Origin: a virus
Length of the DNA: 53,916 bases
Strand: one strand, 5' to 3'
IMG/VR virus record: IMGVR_UViG_3300009181_000096
Span: 1 to 53,916 of that record
The notes under the pieces were generated by a model. The model saw only the letters and a program-made list of their open reading frames with translations. It was not told where the DNA came from and ran no database searches. Below, in pieces: positions 41,278-48,934 of the stretch; the first letter of the stretch is position 1; the number at the start of each line of letters is the position of its first letter. A program made the translations under genes and the position numbers.

Positions 41278-41983
41278 GAGACCAATTACCCAATAAATCT
41301 TCAACCAATGCAGTGTTTGATTCAACCCAATCACCAGAATTCATATATTCTATATTGTCAATATTTCTAATTTCTGCCTTATGTATATGTCCACAAATAA
41401 CACCATCACAATTTAAAGTTTTGGCGTGATTAACCATATGATTTTCAAAATCACCAATAAAATTTGTTGCTGATTTAACAGAGTTTTTAATTTTTTGAGA
41501 TAATGAAAAATATTCTAACCCCATATAAGCTCTGTACTTATTATACCATTTATTCAACCAAAGTGTGAAATCATAACCAATTGAACCAATCTTAGCTAAC
41601 CATTTCATATTGTTAACGAAAACGTCAAAAATATCACCATGTAAAACTAAATACTTCTTACCATTAAAACCATAATAATCAATACTCTCTTTTATTGTTA
41701 TATTACCTAACTTGAATGGCATAAAACCATATAAAAAATCATCATGATTGCCTCTAATCCAGTAAACTTTAGACTTATATGATTTTTTAAGTATCTTCCT
41801 AATACATCTCATATGGTCTTCGGTCCAACTATTACCACGTTTTAACGCCCAACCATCAATAATATCACCATTTAATATAAGTGTTTCGCACTTAGTCTTA
41901 TCCAAAAATTCAGAAACCTCTTTAGCTCTAGAGTATTTTGACCCTAAATGTAAATCAGAAATTATTACCGTTCTATACATCAT
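41264..41983 (-). CDS. LpxH-like metallophosphoesterase, 239 aa
   Basis: All calcineurin-type motifs are present: IISDLHLGS (about 6-14), LNGDIIDGW, YWIRGNHDD, LVLHGDIF and CGHIHKAE (about 203-210). The layout matches the UDP-2,3-diacylglucosamine pyrophosphatase-like family of Bacteroidota, which hydrolyses the diphosphate of a lipid A precursor. Three close ATGs (41989, 41983, 41980) are possible; the upstream stop overlaps them (ATGATG). It is co-transcribed with a glycosyltransferase, suggesting action on host lipopolysaccharide or another nucleotide-linked substrate. Confidence 0.82.
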   Translation of the reverse strand: MMYRTVIISDLHLGSKYSRAKEVSEFLDKTKCETLILNGDIIDGWALKRGNSWTEDHMRCIRKILKKSYKSKVYWIRGNHDDFLYGFMPFKLGNITIKESIDYYGFNGKKYLVLHGDIFDVFVNNMKWLAKIGSIGYDFTLWLNKWYNKYRAYMGLEYFSLSQKIKNSVKSATNFIGDFENHMVNHAKTLNCDGVICGHIHKAEIRNIDNIEYMNSGDWVESNTALVEDLLGNWSLISF

Positions 41984-42684
41984 ATCCAATAACCTATGTC
42001 TTTTTTAAAATATTCTATATTATTTTTCATAATCGTGTTCTTTATGAAATATTTAACCATGCTAATCAAACCAGTTTTTTTAAACCTTCTATCATCAGTG
42101 TAAACAAAACTATTTTGAATTATATACTTATCCCTATCAATTTGTTTGCTCAAAAAATAATCTTCACAATGCATCAAGCTCTCATCAAACCCACCAACCT
42201 TAAAAAATATATCTCTTTTTATCATCATGTAAGTACCAACAACAAATGGCTTATCTAATTTAGATAAATAAAATGTTAAGTTACATAAAGAATAAATTAA
42301 TTTAACGCCAATATTATTTTCAATGTTTAATAAACAACCTAGAATATCAGCGTTAAACTTTTTAAACCTGCGTAAAGATTTTTTAATTAAACTATTATCT
42401 TTAAAATAACAATCAGAATCTAAGAATAATAACACATCACCACATGATTCAATTGCACCAACGTTTCTACCATAAGACGGTAAACCACCCTCAATCACTT
42501 TTAAATTAGGTAAAATATTATAATATTTAGATATTATATTTAAAGTATTGTCAGTTGAATTTGCGTCAGATATTATTATCTCAACATTATTTTGTAACTC
42601 TTGTTTAACCAAAGAATCTAATAACTTCCCTATGTATTTCTCCTCATTTTTGCAAGGTATTATAATTGATAGCTTAATTCCCAT
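41980..42684 (-). CDS. Family 2 glycosyltransferase, 234 aa
   Basis: GT-A fold motifs are present: LSIIIPCKNEEKYIGKLLDS (about 5-24), IIISDANSTDNT, LLFLDSDCYF (DxD-type metal site, about 89-98), VGTYMMIKRDIFFKVGGFDE and HCEDYFLSKQI (catalytic Asp region). The start MGIKLS at 42684 follows an upstream in-frame ATG at 42714 that is less likely. It should transfer a sugar from an activated donor; no membrane segment is evident. Coupled to the LpxH-like gene by overlapping codons. Confidence 0.85.
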   Translation of the reverse strand: MGIKLSIIIPCKNEEKYIGKLLDSLVKQELQNNVEIIISDANSTDNTLNIISKYYNILPNLKVIEGGLPSYGRNVGAIESCGDVLLFLDSDCYFKDNSLIKKSLRRFKKFNADILGCLLNIENNIGVKLIYSLCNLTFYLSKLDKPFVVGTYMMIKRDIFFKVGGFDESLMHCEDYFLSKQIDRDKYIIQNSFVYTDDRRFKKTGLISMVKYFIKNTIMKNNIEYFKKDIGYWI

Positions 42685-42802
42685 ATAAATAAATACAACA
42701 AGCAAATAAGTCACATATTAACAAAGTGTTAACAAATTATTATTTATAATACCAACAACATCATTAATTTTTTTAAGTATTGCCAGTTTTAGTGTAAACT
42801 CA

Positions 42803-42813
42803 AATATTTATAA
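42803..42813 (+). promoter_or_regulatory. Phage-type (late-like) promoter motif AATATTTATAA
   Basis: This motif copy lies 10 bases upstream of ATG 42824. Confidence 0.5.
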
Positions 42814-42823
42814 TAAAAAATTA

Positions 42824-44449
42824 ATGAAACTATTTTATAATATAAACCCTAACATTTTAATTGAATCATCTATACCTAAAAAAAAGGTTGTTATAGATGA
42901 AATAGATGCATTAGCCGATACAATCGATGCTAACATGCATAAAGATGTTGTTGTACCTAAAGATGTCTTAGATAGCTTTAAAATAAAAGATACGCTTAAC
43001 CCAGAAATTTGGCAAGATGATAAACTATCACCAAAGGTTAAAACAAAACTATTACAAATTGCTAAAGACTTTTTTAAAGGGTTAGAAATACCCTCAAATA
43101 TTAAAATAAAAGATATAATCTTTACAGGTTCATTGGCTAATTTTAATTGGTCAAAATTTTCAGATATAGACTTACATATAGTATTGGATTTTAATGATTT
43201 CGATGTTGATGCTAAAATCATTGAAGACTTCTTCAATGCTAAAAAAACAATATGGAATCAAGAACATGATATAACAGTGTTTAAATACCCAGTTGAACTT
43301 TATGTGCAAGATGTTAATGCTAAATTAGTTGCAACCGCAATCTATTCAGTAATGAATGATGAATGGATACTTAAACCTAAACGTGAAAATTTTAAAATAG
43401 ATAAAAAAGCAATAAAAGATAAAGCTACTAAAATCATTAATCAACTTAAAGATATTCGTGACTATTATAAACAAGAAGATTATCAATTGGTGATTGATAA
43501 AACTAAATTGCTTAAAGATAAAATAAAACAAATGAGAAACGCTGGCCTAGAAAAAGGTGGTGAGTTCTCATTGGAAAATCTAGTTTTTAAAGTGTTAAGA
43601 AGAACACCATTTATGGACCAATTAGATAGCTTTAAAGCTAAAGCATATGATAATTTAATGTCCGTAACTGAAATAATGAAAGAAACAATTCGAGAAAAAT
43701 TAAAAGAAGCTCGTGAAAGAATTATACCATACAGTGATAAACCTGAACTTAAACAACATCAATATACAAGTCTATCAACTTCTTCTGGTGAAAAAGAAAT
43801 ATCAAATATTAAATCTAAAATATCCAAAGCGTCTCAAATAATAAAAGATTATGATAGACAATATGATGATAATTATTTTACAAATGCTAATATAGGTGAT
43901 GGGTTTTATCAATTAGAAATAAAACAAGATGGTAGATTATTGGTCAAACACATAAAAGCATCTGGTGATATGGAACAACGAAGTGGTGGATTTCAACCAT
44001 CAGATGTTGGAACATGTAAAACATTCCAAAATATTGCAAGATACTGTGTTGTAAAAGCTGGTAATAAAAACTTAGAAAATGGTGCATTTGGTAAATCACC
44101 AGCAGATGATGCAGCTAATAAAGCTTTGGTTATATTCCAAAGACAAATATTAGACTTTTTAAGTCTTGGTGATTATACATCTGACGAAAGAGGTGCTGAA
44201 ATATCAGCGGAAAAAATGTCAGATAAACCTAAATTGGAAAGAAGAAAATCTAGATTAGATATACAAATGAAATTAGGTAGACCATTACTGCCTTCTGAAT
44301 GGGATAAATATTTAGAAACTGGTGAACTACCAGAGAAAAAACAAAAACAAATATCTATAAACCAATCATCTAAAGATGAATTTATAGCCAGACAAAAAGA
44401 ACTAGCTGATAAAATAGCAAAAGCTAAAGCAAGACAAAAACTAAAATAA
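42824..44449 (+). CDS. Nucleotidyltransferase-fold multi-domain protein, 541 aa
   Basis: The N-terminus MKLFYNINPNILIESS has an L-I-E site compatible with prohead-protease cutting. Residues about 95-165 hold a pol-beta-type nucleotidyltransferase motif: IIFTGSLANFNWSKFSDIDLH (Gly102-Ser103, Asp114, Asp116) and a third acidic site near VELYVQD. A central TIREKLKEARERI helix resembles the leader again, followed by a polar domain (EIKQDGRLLVKHIKASGDM) and SRLDIQMKLGRPLLPSEWD near the C-terminus. The late-type motif and leader sites make it a candidate packaged effector that nucleotidylates a host target. Function inferred. Confidence 0.7.
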   Translation: MKLFYNINPNILIESSIPKKKVVIDEIDALADTIDANMHKDVVVPKDVLDSFKIKDTLNPEIWQDDKLSPKVKTKLLQIAKDFFKGLEIPSNIKIKDIIFTGSLANFNWSKFSDIDLHIVLDFNDFDVDAKIIEDFFNAKKTIWNQEHDITVFKYPVELYVQDVNAKLVATAIYSVMNDEWILKPKRENFKIDKKAIKDKATKIINQLKDIRDYYKQEDYQLVIDKTKLLKDKIKQMRNAGLEKGGEFSLENLVFKVLRRTPFMDQLDSFKAKAYDNLMSVTEIMKETIREKLKEARERIIPYSDKPELKQHQYTSLSTSSGEKEISNIKSKISKASQIIKDYDRQYDDNYFTNANIGDGFYQLEIKQDGRLLVKHIKASGDMEQRSGGFQPSDVGTCKTFQNIARYCVVKAGNKNLENGAFGKSPADDAANKALVIFQRQILDFLSLGDYTSDERGAEISAEKMSDKPKLERRKSRLDIQMKLGRPLLPSEWDKYLETGELPEKKQKQISINQSSKDEFIARQKELADKIAKAKARQKLK

Positions 44450-44451
44450 AT

Positions 44452-44473
44452 AAGGGGGCAAAAGCCCCCCTTT
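44452..44473. terminator. GC-rich bidirectional terminator
   Basis: GGGGGC pairs with GCCCCC around an AAAA loop between convergent genes, flanked by A- and T-rich bases. Confidence 0.75.
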
Positions 44474-44606
44474 ATTCTTCTTCTTCCAAATCAATTAATT
44501 TTTCAATAATTTCCGTGTTATCATTAATTTTGGTTATTTGAACCTGCTGTGAATTATTATTTAATTCTGAAGCCCAAAACTGGTATCTCTCTATGTCGTT
44601 GTTCAT
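44472..44606 (-). CDS. Small acidic peptide, 44 aa
   Basis: The frame reads MNNDIERYQFWASELNNNSQ, then QVQITKINDNTEIIEKLI and an acidic DLEEEE end. A phage-type motif (44609-44618) lies just before its ATG, and its end abuts the terminator. Composition resembles a small core or chaperone-type peptide; no family recognised. Confidence 0.55.
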   Translation of the reverse strand: MNNDIERYQFWASELNNNSQQVQITKINDNTEIIEKLIDLEEEE

Positions 44607-44608
44607 AT

Positions 44609-44618
44609 CTATAAATAT
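44609..44618 (-). promoter_or_regulatory. Phage-type (late-like) promoter motif ATATTTATAG
   Basis: This motif copy lies two bases upstream of the ATG at 44606. Confidence 0.45.
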
Positions 44619-44619
44619 A

Positions 44620-45792
44620 TTAAAATGGTAAATCATTATCATTTACTGTGTGGTAAAAACTATAACTACTGTTTTCTGCTTTAAAAGTTTCAACAATATC
44701 CTTAACTTTATTAACTACATCCAAAGGCATCTTAGTGTTATTATAACTCATGTATTGATTAATATATAACTTACAAGCCCCTTCCTTACGCAATTCTAAT
44801 GTACCACCAAAGGCTTTATATACACCGCAACTACCATTATCAACATTATTAGAATAAGTTGCAACACAATGATTCATTCTCTTTCCTTCTGCAATCAATT
44901 CATGGTTAGTAGTTAATAATTCTAATCCACTATGTTTAGCAAATTCTACATATATAGGGTTAACATTTAAATGCTTCAACGGTTCATTCTCTAATAAAAC
45001 AGTTGTTACTATCTTACTCCATTTATCGTGTTCACTAATTAACCTTTTTTCACCCCATGAACAATTTATCTTCTCACTAACCATTTGAGCCATCTTGCAC
45101 GAATCTTGAAAGATATTATTATTAAACATAGATTCAGATAAATTCTCAATGTTAATAAGATTATTGCGCATCTGTTTCCACGCTGATAAATAACCTTTAG
45201 GATTAGGTGTTGTTATGGCATAAGCGTGAACAAACTTAGCAATAGGATATGGACAATTATATACATAACGTAACATAGCCTTTAAGTTAAATAATTTCTT
45301 ACTTATTATTGTGTTAAATGAAACATACCAAAAATAATTTTCACTAACATATCTAATCCAACCAAATCTAGTAGTGAAATAACCAATGATAAATTCATTG
45401 TGTTTAACACCACTGGCAAAATTATGTAACGAATAATATGTCAAAGGACAAACAAATGCTTTGTTATATGTATTGTCATAAGAATAAAATTTCTTATTTT
45501 TATACATGATTGATTTTATTGTCTTCTCCCTACTATACATCTTATTAGTTGATGATATACCATAAGTCTTACTTATAATGACAAATTTAAAATCACCATT
45601 AGGGAACTCATATAATAATTTCCTAACTACTGTAAAATGACCCTTGTTTAAATGATAATAAATCTTTGCTTTTGCCTTGTCATTTTCATATAATGAAAAT
45701 AAAGCATCAACCTTGTTGCTTTTTTCCTCTTCAATAAGTGTCCATTCTGGAGTTACTGAATCTTTTTCTTTTATCTTTTTCAATGTTAACAT
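44620..45792 (-). CDS. PcfJ-like protein, 390 aa
   Basis: The C-terminal third carries the PcfJ signature: LTTNHELIAEGKRMNHCVATY (about 294-313), GSCGVYKAFGGTLELRK, then KLYINQYMSYNNTKMPLDV. The N-terminal 250 residues are aromatic- and Lys-rich without a known domain. PcfJ-type domains occur in conjugative elements and phages; their biochemical role is not known. It is transcribed from a host-like promoter (45819-45848), so it is likely early rather than packaged. The H-C-V core is reminiscent of the W-C-I/T domain in other proteins here, a relation I cannot prove. Confidence 0.75.
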   Translation of the reverse strand: MLTLKKIKEKDSVTPEWTLIEEEKSNKVDALFSLYENDKAKAKIYYHLNKGHFTVVRKLLYEFPNGDFKFVIISKTYGISSTNKMYSREKTIKSIMYKNKKFYSYDNTYNKAFVCPLTYYSLHNFASGVKHNEFIIGYFTTRFGWIRYVSENYFWYVSFNTIISKKLFNLKAMLRYVYNCPYPIAKFVHAYAITTPNPKGYLSAWKQMRNNLINIENLSESMFNNNIFQDSCKMAQMVSEKINCSWGEKRLISEHDKWSKIVTTVLLENEPLKHLNVNPIYVEFAKHSGLELLTTNHELIAEGKRMNHCVATYSNNVDNGSCGVYKAFGGTLELRKEGACKLYINQYMSYNNTKMPLDVVNKVKDIVETFKAENSSYSFYHTVNDNDLPF

Positions 45793-45818
45793 ATTTGTTT
45801 ATTATTAGTTTTGTTTTG

Positions 45819-45848
45819 CAAATATATAAAAGTTTTTTTAATCTACAA
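45819..45848 (-). promoter_or_regulatory. Host-like promoter of the PcfJ-like gene, TTG-N19-TATATTTG
   Basis: Minus-strand TTG (45848-45846), 19 bases, TATATTTG (45826-45819); the ATG at 45792 follows 26 bases later. Confidence 0.68.
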
Positions 45849-45908
45849 AACAAAATAATAATTTACTTTTAAATTTATTTGTGGTATATTTACCAAAAAA
45901 AAGTTTTT

Positions 45909-46436
45909 ATGGAACAACCAATGTTATTTTTTAATCAAGTCTTTACCGATAATAGAGGGCATTTTGCCCCACTTTCATTAACACCAAATAAATTAACCAA
46001 TCAATGGGTGCAAAGTAATGTTAGTGTTAACCCTAAAAGATATACTCTAAGAGGTCTTCACTTTCAAGTTGGTGATTTAGCCCAAGCTAAACTAGTTAAA
46101 GTTATTACTGGTATGGTTTATGACTTCGTTGTTGATATTAGAGAAGATTCACCAAATTATATGAAATCATATATATTTGATATGAATGAAGGTAATGAAC
46201 TATACGTACCAAAAGGTTTTGCCCATGGTTTTATTACACTTAAAGATGATACAATAATTCAATATCTTGTGGATAATACATACTCCCCAAAAGATGAAGG
46301 CTCAATAGTATGGACAGAATTTCCTGAACTACTGGAACAATTTAAAAAATTTGATAATAACTTCAATCCAGATGATATAATAATATCCGATAAAGACTTA
46401 TATACAAAAAACTTTAATAAAAAAGGTGCCATTTAA
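45909..46436 (+). CDS. dTDP-4-dehydrorhamnose 3,5-epimerase-like (RmlC-type) protein, 175 aa
   Basis: RmlC cupin motifs are clear: TDNRGHFAPLS (about 13-23), TLRGLHFQ (about 46-53), DFVVDIREDSPNY, LYVPKGFAHGFITL (about 97-110) and YLVDNTYSPKDEGSI. The start MEQPML at 45909 is preferred over ATG 45879, which lies in the promoter-like region. The enzyme epimerises a dTDP-keto-sugar; the partner genes for the rest of the pathway are not in the window. Possible roles are modification of host surface glycans or of virion or DNA sugars. A 17-base upstream segment matches the region before the gene at 40120. Confidence 0.85.
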   Translation: MEQPMLFFNQVFTDNRGHFAPLSLTPNKLTNQWVQSNVSVNPKRYTLRGLHFQVGDLAQAKLVKVITGMVYDFVVDIREDSPNYMKSYIFDMNEGNELYVPKGFAHGFITLKDDTIIQYLVDNTYSPKDEGSIVWTEFPELLEQFKKFDNNFNPDDIIISDKDLYTKNFNKKGAI

Positions 46437-46449
46437 AGCACCTTTTTTT
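46421..46449. terminator. Intrinsic terminator overlapping the epimerase stop
   Basis: The stem AAAAGGTGC/GCACCTTTT encloses the TAA at 46434-46436; a T run follows on the plus strand. It also ends the convergent operon. Confidence 0.75.
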
Positions 46450-46451
46450 AT

Positions 46452-47438
46452 TTATTTAACCATATTATTACCTAACAAATTCTCACGATTCATTCTTTTA
46501 ATTATATCAATCCTCCACTTACCTTTATAAGGGTCAATCAAACTTTTATTAATAATAGTTAATGATGGTGATAATGAAATCATATCATCAAAACTTAAAT
46601 CATCCCAAACATCTTCATGTTTTCTTTTCAATTGCTTAATATTATGTATTTGTGATTGTAACTCCATTTTTGTTGCATTTACTGGAATACCCTTTAAATC
46701 AACAGTACCAAATTCAGTGGCCTTTTTAGTCCTTTTATTTATATGTTGATTATGCATAGTATCATCCAACCAATGTACCAATTCATGATGAATACTACCC
46801 TTTATTGTCGATTCTTTAAATTCTCTAGATAGTGATTTCTTTTGATTATCATCAGATAATAAATCAATAGCATAAGCTAAATCACCATTACCATTGCTAA
46901 CAATGAAATTTTCAGCATTCTTATTAATACTAAGTGATATAATTTGCTTGTTTGGAAAATAATAGTTAGAACCATTATTTATTATAATAACACATGGATT
47001 TAATTTATGTGCTTCAATACATAATGGTGATTTTAATATAGAAGTATCAGTAGTATTACTTTTAAATATTTTATGACTTATTTTACCAGTACTTTCTATT
47101 TCATCAAAATCACTCTTAAAATATTTCTCATATATCATATCAACATCATCATCAATATCCATCAAATGCTCAGATATTAAATCCTCATTTAATTTGCTAG
47201 GAAAATATTTCCTAATCATTTTATTTATCTTATCCTTATCATTAAAAGCAACAGCCTCAACAAAATTATCATAAATACTACAATAAAGTTTATCCTTCTT
47301 ACACTTAAGCTTTAATTCTTCTATCTCATTAGAATATGTATGAATAAGAACACCTTGTGCATATTTAACATCTTCCTTATTACCAACCTCTTTTGATTGA
47401 AAATTCTCCCTTAATAATCCCTTTATAAATTCTTTCAT
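46452..47438 (-). CDS. HExxH metallopeptidase-like protein with capsid-targeting-type leader, 328 aa
   Basis: The leader MKEFIKGLLRENFQS is nearly identical in codons as well as residues to those of the genes at 735 and 48935. The peptidase motif IHHELVHWLDD gives His218, Glu219 and His222; a downstream ATEFG may hold the third ligand. The N-terminal 200 residues are mixed helix/strand with acidic patches. A packaged zinc peptidase acting on a host protein is the best guess. It follows the 64-residue gene by six bases. Confidence 0.7.
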   Translation of the reverse strand: MKEFIKGLLRENFQSKEVGNKEDVKYAQGVLIHTYSNEIEELKLKCKKDKLYCSIYDNFVEAVAFNDKDKINKMIRKYFPSKLNEDLISEHLMDIDDDVDMIYEKYFKSDFDEIESTGKISHKIFKSNTTDTSILKSPLCIEAHKLNPCVIIINNGSNYYFPNKQIISLSINKNAENFIVSNGNGDLAYAIDLLSDDNQKKSLSREFKESTIKGSIHHELVHWLDDTMHNQHINKRTKKATEFGTVDLKGIPVNATKMELQSQIHNIKQLKRKHEDVWDDLSFDDMISLSPSLTIINKSLIDPYKGKWRIDIIKRMNRENLLGNNMVK

Positions 47439-47444
47439 AGTAAT

Positions 47445-47639
47445 CTATTTTTCAATACCACTAATTATTATATTAATAAAATCATTAGCATTATGTGAAC
47501 CAAAATCCTTATTAAATACATTAACAACTGCAATAGCAAATTCTTTACTGCTCATGTTACTATCCTCAACAAATCTACTCAATTCATCAGAATGTGACGA
47601 AATACTCTCTCTTAATTTAATTCTTATCTTATCTTTCAT
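47445..47639 (-). CDS. Small protein with leader-like start, 64 aa
   Basis: The protein begins MKDKIRIKLRESISSHSDEL with L-R-E at residues 9-11, then a helical SKEFAIAVVNVFNKDF and a short C-terminal helix. The phage-type motif lies at 47658-47667. It is the first gene of a two-gene unit with the metallopeptidase-like protein. No family recognised. Confidence 0.6.
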   Translation of the reverse strand: MKDKIRIKLRESISSHSDELSRFVEDSNMSSKEFAIAVVNVFNKDFGSHNANDFINIIISGIEK

Positions 47640-47657
47640 ATCTTTATATATTTATAC

Positions 47658-47667
47658 CTATAAATAT
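47658..47667 (-). promoter_or_regulatory. Phage-type (late-like) promoter motif ATATTTATAG
   Basis: This motif copy lies 18 bases upstream of ATG 47639. Confidence 0.5.
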
Positions 47668-47700
47668 ATATAATATTATTAAACTTATTATCAATATTAA

Positions 47701-47710
47701 ATATTTATAT
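47701..47710 (+). promoter_or_regulatory. Phage-type (late-like) promoter motif ATATTTATAT
   Basis: This motif copy lies 12 bases upstream of ATG 47723 and is divergent from the 47658 copy. Confidence 0.45.
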
Positions 47711-47722
47711 AAAAATACTATT

Positions 47723-47848
47723 ATGAAATTAGTTAGATGCAATCAATGTGGTGATGTAACAAGATTAATACATACAAAATGGAGACAATGTGAATGTGGA
47801 AAATCTGGTGGACAATATAATAAGGTGATAAATCACCAAAAACTATAA
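47723..47848 (+). CDS. Zinc-ribbon peptide, 41 aa, possibly frameshifted
   Basis: The frame MKLVRCNQCGDVTRLIHTKW then RQCECGKSGGQY shows CxxC and CxC pairs of a small zinc ribbon, and is preceded by a promoter motif. The stop at 47846 follows an A5 run; in the -1 frame the sequence stays open to 47943, reading KTITVPRNDAGPSFK and then TIKEHLRKLLPKI, which looks like real protein. The gene may therefore extend to 47943 (about 74 residues). Confidence 0.55.
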   Translation: MKLVRCNQCGDVTRLIHTKWRQCECGKSGGQYNKVINHQKL

Positions 47849-47942
47849 CAGTACCAAGAAATGATGCTGGACCATCTTTTAAAGATGATAAAAATAAAAA
47901 AACAATAAAAGAACACCTAAGAAAATTATTACCAAAAATATA

Positions 47943-47952
47943 ATATTTATTA
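47943..47952 (+). promoter_or_regulatory. Phage-type (late-like) promoter motif ATATTTATTA
   Basis: This motif copy lies 28 bases upstream of ATG 47981 and overlaps the end of the alternative zinc-ribbon frame. Confidence 0.45.
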
Positions 47953-47980
47953 TAATAACATTAAATACAAAATTATAAAC

Positions 47981-48868
47981 ATGAAAAAATTTTTAAATGA
48001 ATCAGATAAGAAAAAAATAATATCTGAAAAAGAAAAAGCAATTATTGAATCATTTGCAAAAACATTCAATAAAATCAAACGTATTGATGAAAATGAAATC
48101 AACGAAAACGTAGATTATACTCAAGAAGAGTTAGATGAGTATTTTAACGCTAAAAACGAATTATTCGAGATTATTGGAAATGAAACAAATGAAGTTGATA
48201 TACCAAAAAGACTGATGAAATTAAAAAATAAAGGTGTTAAATTTATACCTGAAATTATAAAAGAAAAAATATTTCCTAAAAATGAATGGTGGGAAAACAG
48301 ATTTCGTCAAACAACTTTTTTTGATTTTGTTGATGAGGAAAGTGGTGATGTTTATAGTTTTATAGCTGACGATGAAGATTGGTGGGAAGGTATGCCGAGA
48401 CTTTACCCATATAGTAAACATGAATTATCTTTTTTATATGAGAATAATCTTATTGATAACGCACCTAAAAACGCAATGGATGGTATTAAATTTAAGAATG
48501 CATCACCTGATTTATCAAATGCAAATTTACATTCAATAAATGAAATAAATGAATATGATGATGACTTTGAAAAATCATCTAGAGAAACTGAATTCAATAT
48601 AAACCCATATAAAAATCAAGATGATATATTCGTTACCAATTATAAACAAATTGATGACCAAACAATCCTAGTTCAAACTTCTGATAATAATGTTGAAGAA
48701 TTTTATTATGTTACCGATGAAACAGAAGGTACTTCAGAAATGGATTCAACAACTTATATCACATTTAGAAATGAAAATGATTCAAGAGAATTAATAGCTA
48801 AAACAAACTATAACCCAAATGGAATTAGCTTCGACTCATTAGACTTTATCAAAGTTAAAAATATCTAA
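47981..48868 (+). CDS. Hypothetical acidic protein with leader-like start, 295 aa
   Basis: It begins MKKFLNESDKKKIISEKEKA, a Lys-rich helix with I-S-E and I-I-E sites. The middle (about 85-150) is Trp/Phe-rich: PKNEWWENRFRQTTFFDF, then DEDWWEGMPRLYPY. The C-terminal 100 residues form polar beta stretches. No family recognised. The phage-type promoter, leader-like N-terminus and neighbours make it a candidate internal protein. Confidence 0.62.
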   Translation: MKKFLNESDKKKIISEKEKAIIESFAKTFNKIKRIDENEINENVDYTQEELDEYFNAKNELFEIIGNETNEVDIPKRLMKLKNKGVKFIPEIIKEKIFPKNEWWENRFRQTTFFDFVDEESGDVYSFIADDEDWWEGMPRLYPYSKHELSFLYENNLIDNAPKNAMDGIKFKNASPDLSNANLHSINEINEYDDDFEKSSRETEFNINPYKNQDDIFVTNYKQIDDQTILVQTSDNNVEEFYYVTDETEGTSEMDSTTYITFRNENDSRELIAKTNYNPNGISFDSLDFIKVKNI

Positions 48869-48880
48869 TAAATAATAATA

Positions 48881-48913
48881 AAAAAACCCTAGACCAATAA
48901 TCTAGGGTTTTTT
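48881..48913. terminator. Bidirectional terminator, first of a duplicated pair
   Basis: AAAAAACCCTAGA pairs perfectly with TCTAGGGTTTTTT around a 7-base loop between convergent genes. A nearly identical element lies at 51088-51121. Confidence 0.85.
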
Positions 48914-48934
48914 ATTATACCTTTATTTGTCATT

